DNA of 8,591 nucleotides. It comes from Alphaproteobacteria bacterium. Its GTDB lineage: Bacteria > Pseudomonadota > Alphaproteobacteria > Sphingomonadales > Sphingomonadaceae. Both the position numbers and the translations under genes were made by a program. The stretch spans positions 1 to 8,591 of the forward strand of contig JAHJWA010000152.1 of NCBI GenBank assembly GCA_018828205.1. Reading direction: 5' to 3'. Shown piece by piece: positions 5,748 to 8,591 of this stretch. The notes under the pieces are model-generated. The model was not told where the DNA came from and searched no databases. It saw only the letters and a program-made list of their open reading frames with translations. The stretch's first letter is position 1, and each line of letters opens with the position of its first letter.

Positions 5748-6031
5748 TCGGCATGGACGAAGCGATCGGACCCGGATCCGTTGAGGACCTGCAGTGTCTT
5801 CAACGGCGCGCGGAGGAGGAACTGGAAACGGCGCAACGTTCCACCCTGTCAGAAGTAACGGCCGCCCACTACGAACTCGCTGCGGTCTCTCTCGAGCGAA
5901 TCGAAGCCAAGAGGGCCGCTCCATCAAGCGTGGAAAGCGCAGACGAGCCGGTGGGCGCGGAGCGCGCCGAACCCGTCGCAGATCGAGCACGGGAAATCAG
6001 ACATGCTTGCAAAGGATGGAGCGGACGGTGA
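5744..6031 (+). CDS. Small helical hypothetical protein
   Basis: A 95-residue polar protein starting at GTG 5744, in a GTGA overlap with the DUF411 stop; ATG 5753 is an alternative start. Residues 13-55 (from VEDLQCLQRRAEEELETAQ onward, through AAHYELAAVSLERIEAKRA) should form two amphipathic helices. This pattern resembles small uncharacterised sphingomonad proteins of the type RRAxxExxxAxxA...AHxxLAxxYxxR (from memory). The remainder is acidic and low-complexity, ending HACKGWSGR. It has no signal peptide and no membrane segment. Its stop overlaps the next start, again as GTGA (6028-6031). The two matching junctions argue that it is a real, translated gene. Function unknown. Confidence 0.65.
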   Translation: MIGMDEAIGPGSVEDLQCLQRRAEEELETAQRSTLSEVTAAHYELAAVSLERIEAKRAAPSSVESADEPVGAERAEPVADRAREIRHACKGWSGR

Positions 6032-6768
6032 TCTTCAGGCAGCTGTTCGAGCCGGAATCCTCCACCTACACCTATCTGGTCGGCTGTCAGGAATCGGGGA
6101 AATGCGCGCTCATCGATCCTGTGATCGAGGCTGCGGAACGCGACCTCGCGCTGGTGCGCGAGTTCGGCCTGACGCTGGAATTGACCCTCGAAACCCACAT
6201 CCATGCCGACCACGTCAGTTCGGCGAGCCGGCTGAGGTCGCTCACCGGCTGTAAGGTCGCCTATCCCGCGATCGAAGGATTGGCCTGCGCCGATCTCGGC
6301 ATCACGGAAGAGGAGCCCCTGGTCGTGGGCAGCCTGTCGCTGCGGGCGCTGTTTACCCCCGGACACACCGACACTCATCATTGCCTCTTTCTCGAGGAAG
6401 GCGGGCAGGCGCGCATCTTTACCGGCGATGCATTGCTCATCGACGGGTGCGGGCGGACGGATTTCCAGAATGGGAGCGCCGAAGCTCTTTACCGGTCGAT
6501 TCACGCCAAGATCTTTCCCTTGCCCGAAGACACGCTCGTCTACCCGGCGCATGACTATCAACATCGCCACGTCTCCACGATCGCCCAGGAGCGGGAGCGC
6601 AATCCTCGTCTTGGCGGCGGCAAGACGTTGCCCGAGTTTGTCAAGATCATGGATGAGCTCGATCTGCCATACCCCGAGAAGATAGATGTGGCGGTGCCGG
6701 CGAATCTGCAGTGTGGCGATACTCTTGTGCATGCCGCTGACATCGGCGGCAAGGCCCCGCAAGGCTAG
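6028..6768 (+). CDS. Persulfide dioxygenase-type MBL-fold hydrolase (ETHE1-like)
   Basis: A 246-residue cytoplasmic non-haem iron enzyme predicted to oxidise glutathione persulfide to sulfite. THIHADH (56-62) is the metallo-beta-lactamase HxHxDH motif; PGHTDTHH (111-118) and GDALLIDGCGRTDF (133-146) follow. His57, His113 and Asp134 correspond to the iron-binding facial triad of ETHE1. YPAHDYQ (172-178) with HVSTIAQERERNPRL (181-195) is the diagnostic ETHE1-group tail, which argues against a glyoxalase II role. The frame is open from 5794, but I choose GTG 6028: it gives the conventional N-terminus MIFRQLFEPESSTYTYL, follows GGATGGAG (6014-6021), and forms a GTGA overlap with the upstream stop. 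ATG 6016 is possible but has AAAGG directly abutting it. No rhodanese domain is fused. It sits with a cysteine synthase, suggesting sulfide/persulfide control. Confidence 0.88.
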   Translation: MIFRQLFEPESSTYTYLVGCQESGKCALIDPVIEAAERDLALVREFGLTLELTLETHIHADHVSSASRLRSLTGCKVAYPAIEGLACADLGITEEEPLVVGSLSLRALFTPGHTDTHHCLFLEEGGQARIFTGDALLIDGCGRTDFQNGSAEALYRSIHAKIFPLPEDTLVYPAHDYQHRHVSTIAQERERNPRLGGGKTLPEFVKIMDELDLPYPEKIDVAVPANLQCGDTLVHAADIGGKAPQG

Positions 6769-6788
6769 GTACTCTGCGATGCCCGAGT

Positions 6789-8114
6789 ATGACTGACAGC
6801 GATCATCAGCGGGATGCGAAGCCCGGTAAGCGAAGGGTGCCGCTGCACCTTTTCCGAGACGGCCGCATCGATAGCACGGCAGCCCTCCTCGCCAAGCCCT
6901 ATGACTACGTCCGGGAAACCTGTGCTCTGCTCGGATCGGATCTGTTCGAGTCACGGCTCCTGCTGCGCAGGACGATTTGCATGAGAGGACCCGAGGCGGC
7001 GGAGTTGTTCTACGACGAGTCTCGTTTCAAGCGGCGCGGGGCAATGCCCGAACCGGTGCGCGCAACCCTGCTGGGAAAAGGCGGTGTCCAAGGTCTCGAC
7101 GATGAGGCGCACCGCCTTCGTAAGGCAATGTTCATGTCGCTGATGAGTGACGAACGGGTCGAGAAGCTCGCCAGGCTCGTCGAGCGCGAATGGTTAAAAG
7201 CAATCTCCTCCTGGGCGTCCGAAGAAGAGGTGATGCGCTATCACGCCATCCAACCGATTCTGATGAGAGCCGTTTGCAAATGGGCCGCCGTTCCGCTGTC
7301 ATCCGCCGAAGAGGTTAAGCGCACGCGCGATGTGGTAGCGCTATTTGATCAAGCGGCGGCACTCGGCCTCGGGCACCTGAAAGCGAGGATCGCTCGCCGA
7401 CGCAGCGAACGGTGGCTGGCGGCGGTCATCGAAGAAACTAGGACTGGGCGCATCTGTCCGGCGAACGAAAGCGCGTTGGCCGTAGTTGCGGGACATCGCG
7501 ACGCGTCCGGGGAGTTGCTCCCGCCGCGGATCGCCGCGGTGGAGTTGCTCAACGTGCTTCGCCCGACGGTGGCAGTTTCGGTGTATATCGTCTTCGTGGC
7601 TCACGCACTGCACCGCTTTCCTGAGAACGTCCCGGAGAGCGCCAACGGCGATTGCGCGGTGCGGTTCGTACAGGAGGTGCGCCGCTTCTATCCCTTCTTC
7701 CCCGCTCTGATCGCGCGGACGCGGCGGGCGTTCAGATGGAAAGGCGTGGCTTTCCCAAAGGGCCGGCAGGTCCTTCTGGATCTGCATGGCACCAATTGCT
7801 CCGAGCCGTGGAGCGATCCGGAGGAATTCCGACCGGAGCGCTTCATCGACGCGCCCCGCGATCTCTTCATGTTCATTCCCCAGGGCGGCGGCGACCATCA
7901 CCGGCACCACCGCTGTCCTGGCGAGCCGATCACGCTGGCATTGATGAAGGTGGCGCTGCGGCTGCTGACCTCGCGGATTGCCTACCATGTCCCGCCACAG
8001 AATCTGCGCATTGATCGTACGCGTCTGCCGGCGCTGCCGATGAGCCAATTTCACGTCAGCATTGACCGCCTACTGCCCGATGGAGCGAACGATGACGCGA
8101 CTTGGCAGAGTTGA
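6789..8114 (+). CDS. CYP152-family cytochrome P450 fatty-acid peroxygenase
   Basis: A 441-residue haem enzyme expected to hydroxylate or decarboxylate fatty acids using H2O2 directly, without reductase partners. The haem ligand is Cys376 in FIPQGGGDHHRHHRCPGE (362-379); the ExxR pair is Glu296/Arg299. Instead of the usual acid-alcohol pair, the I-helix has Arg258-Pro259 (LLNVLRPTVAVS), and Gln101 lies in GVQGLDDEAH. The Gln-to-Arg spacing of 157 equals that of P450-BSbeta (Gln85/Arg242), strongly marking CYP152. It is about 20 residues longer than the Bacillus and Sphingomonas enzymes through a polar N-terminal extension, and the haem loop is unusually His-rich (His370, 371, 373, 374). The start at 6789 has only a weak ribosome site; GTG 6837 is an alternative. 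It begins 20 bases after the persulfide dioxygenase, so it is likely cotranscribed. Confidence 0.92.
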   Translation: MTDSDHQRDAKPGKRRVPLHLFRDGRIDSTAALLAKPYDYVRETCALLGSDLFESRLLLRRTICMRGPEAAELFYDESRFKRRGAMPEPVRATLLGKGGVQGLDDEAHRLRKAMFMSLMSDERVEKLARLVEREWLKAISSWASEEEVMRYHAIQPILMRAVCKWAAVPLSSAEEVKRTRDVVALFDQAAALGLGHLKARIARRRSERWLAAVIEETRTGRICPANESALAVVAGHRDASGELLPPRIAAVELLNVLRPTVAVSVYIVFVAHALHRFPENVPESANGDCAVRFVQEVRRFYPFFPALIARTRRAFRWKGVAFPKGRQVLLDLHGTNCSEPWSDPEEFRPERFIDAPRDLFMFIPQGGGDHHRHHRCPGEPITLALMKVALRLLTSRIAYHVPPQNLRIDRTRLPALPMSQFHVSIDRLLPDGANDDATWQS

Positions 8115-8179
8115 GTGCGGAGATATTCAATGCGCTTAGCTCTTGATGCCCGAATGGGTACGCAACGCGCTCACGCATT

Positions 8180-8200
8180 TGCAATTGATTATTAGTCGCA
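8180..8200. promoter_or_regulatory. Fur-box-like palindrome upstream of the FTR1 gene
   Basis: The imperfect dyad begins TGCAATTGATTATTAG and ends TCGCA. It is centred on T8190, with seven of ten arm positions pairing. The AT-rich core and the flanking TGC/GCA resemble Fur-type operators (TGATAATxATTATCA class). It ends 19 bases before the permease ATG, a sensible place for iron-dependent repression. No good -35/-10 pair could be fixed around it. The palindrome is seen; Fur binding is inferred. Confidence 0.4.
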
Positions 8201-8219
8201 TCGAACATAAGAGCGTTTC

Positions 8220-8591
8220 ATGTTTGATCGCAGAATGCCTTCCCAGGGCCGCGATGGCCGTTTGTTCGTCGTGGTCATTGCCCTTCTCCTAAGCATGGTA
8301 ATGGCTTCTGGTGCAGCCAGTGCTGGCGCACCCGGAGTCCCCACTACCTGGCGAATGCTCGACTATGTGGCTGTCGACTATGGGGCAGCGGTTACCGACG
8401 GGGAGGTGTCGAACCAGTTCGAATACGACGAGATGATCGAGTTCTCTGCGTCGGTCGCCGAGCGGATCGGCAGCCTACCGGCCAGTCGGAACAAGAGCGG
8501 GCTCCAGGAACGCGCAAGAGAATTGAGGGAGGCCATTGCGGCCAAGCGGCCGGCCGGTGAAGTCGCACAACTGGCGCGCAGCCTTGCCGCC
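8220..8591 (+). CDS. FTR1-family iron permease, N-terminal part
   Basis: The first 124 codons run in frame to the window edge without a stop. The protein opens MFDRRMPSQGRDGRLF, then a hydrophobic signal segment (about 16-30) and ASAGA (33-37), a likely cleavage region, so the N-terminal domain is periplasmic. TWRMLDYVAVDYGAAVTDG (42-60) and EYDEMIEFSASV (66-77) are the N-terminal domain pattern of cytochrome c/FTR1-type permeases, followed by predicted helices to residue 124. The permease REGLE motifs would lie downstream, outside the window. The family takes up oxidised iron across the membrane. ATG 8220 follows a TAAGAG ribosome-site-like sequence; ATG 8235 is a weaker alternative. About 105 bases separate it from the P450 gene, with a Fur-like dyad between, so it is probably separately regulated. 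A broken homologue lies at 2384-2732. Confidence 0.85.
   Translation, partial: MFDRRMPSQGRDGRLFVVVIALLLSMVMASGAASAGAPGVPTTWRMLDYVAVDYGAAVTDGEVSNQFEYDEMIEFSASVAERIGSLPASRNKSGLQERARELREAIAAKRPAGEVAQLARSLAA

Noticed and set aside
5794..6027. Upstream extension of the persulfide dioxygenase to 5794
   Set aside because: The extra residues are Arg-rich, overlap the small coupled gene in another frame, and precede the conventional MIFRQLF start.
5869..6954. Leftward open frame of 361 codons opposite the persulfide dioxygenase
   Set aside because: Long but antisense to an enzyme with complete catalytic motifs; spans three sense genes and has no recognisable domain.
7341..8054. Leftward open frame of 237 codons opposite the P450
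   Set aside because: Antisense to the CYP152 catalytic core; composition typical of a mirror frame.
1..8591. Search for transposon ends, CRISPR repeats, tRNA or integrase genes
   Set aside because: No terminal inverted repeats, spaced direct repeats, tRNA-like cloverleaf or recombinase motifs were seen; the only multi-copy motif is the MerR-type operator.

Overview
The window is about 62-63% G+C by eye (not counted). It reads like an accessory metal/stress-resistance region of an alphaproteobacterium, most plausibly a sphingomonad. That guess rests on gene content and codon style (MerR, methyltransferase, CDF exporter, LspA, CYP152 peroxygenase, FTR1 permease) and on no phylogenetic marker, so it is an inference.

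Layout. The left edge carries the first 37 codons of a thiamine-diphosphate enzyme of the acetolactate synthase type, read leftward, followed by about 450 bases without a convincing gene. A metal-type MerR regulator (975-568, minus) then diverges from a rightward block: a class I methyltransferase (1045-1752), a CDF cation transporter (1749-2387), a decayed FTR1-like iron permease fragment (2384-about 2732), a signal peptidase II homologue (2756-3331) and a cysteine synthase (3328-4374). After a 223-base gap a second rightward block follows: a 1-Cys peroxiredoxin (4598-5251), a secreted DUF411 Cys-rich protein (5307-5747), a small helical protein (5744-6031), a persulfide-dioxygenase-type metallo-beta-lactamase-fold enzyme (6028-6768) and a CYP152-type cytochrome P450 peroxygenase (6789-8114). 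The right edge holds the first 124 codons of an FTR1-family iron permease (from 8220), preceded by a Fur-box-like palindrome.

How it fits together. A MerR-class operator with core CAGTGACTGGAGG occurs three times in the same orientation. Each copy has a TTG hexamer at exactly the same distance from the dyad centre: between merR and the methyltransferase gene, inside the 3' end of the methyltransferase gene just before the transporter, and upstream of the peroxiredoxin gene. This suggests that one metal-sensing MerR protein controls both blocks. Within the blocks many genes overlap by ATGA or GTGA (1749, 2384, 3328, 5744, 6028), indicating translational coupling. The combined role would be metal export plus thiol, sulfide and peroxide homeostasis: cysteine supply, persulfide oxidation, peroxide removal and peroxide-driven fatty-acid oxidation.

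Most interesting points: the three-operator regulon, the promoter buried in a coding region that may give a leaderless transporter mRNA, and the FTR1 pseudogene with a second FTR1 gene about 5.8 kb downstream that is intact as far as it is visible.
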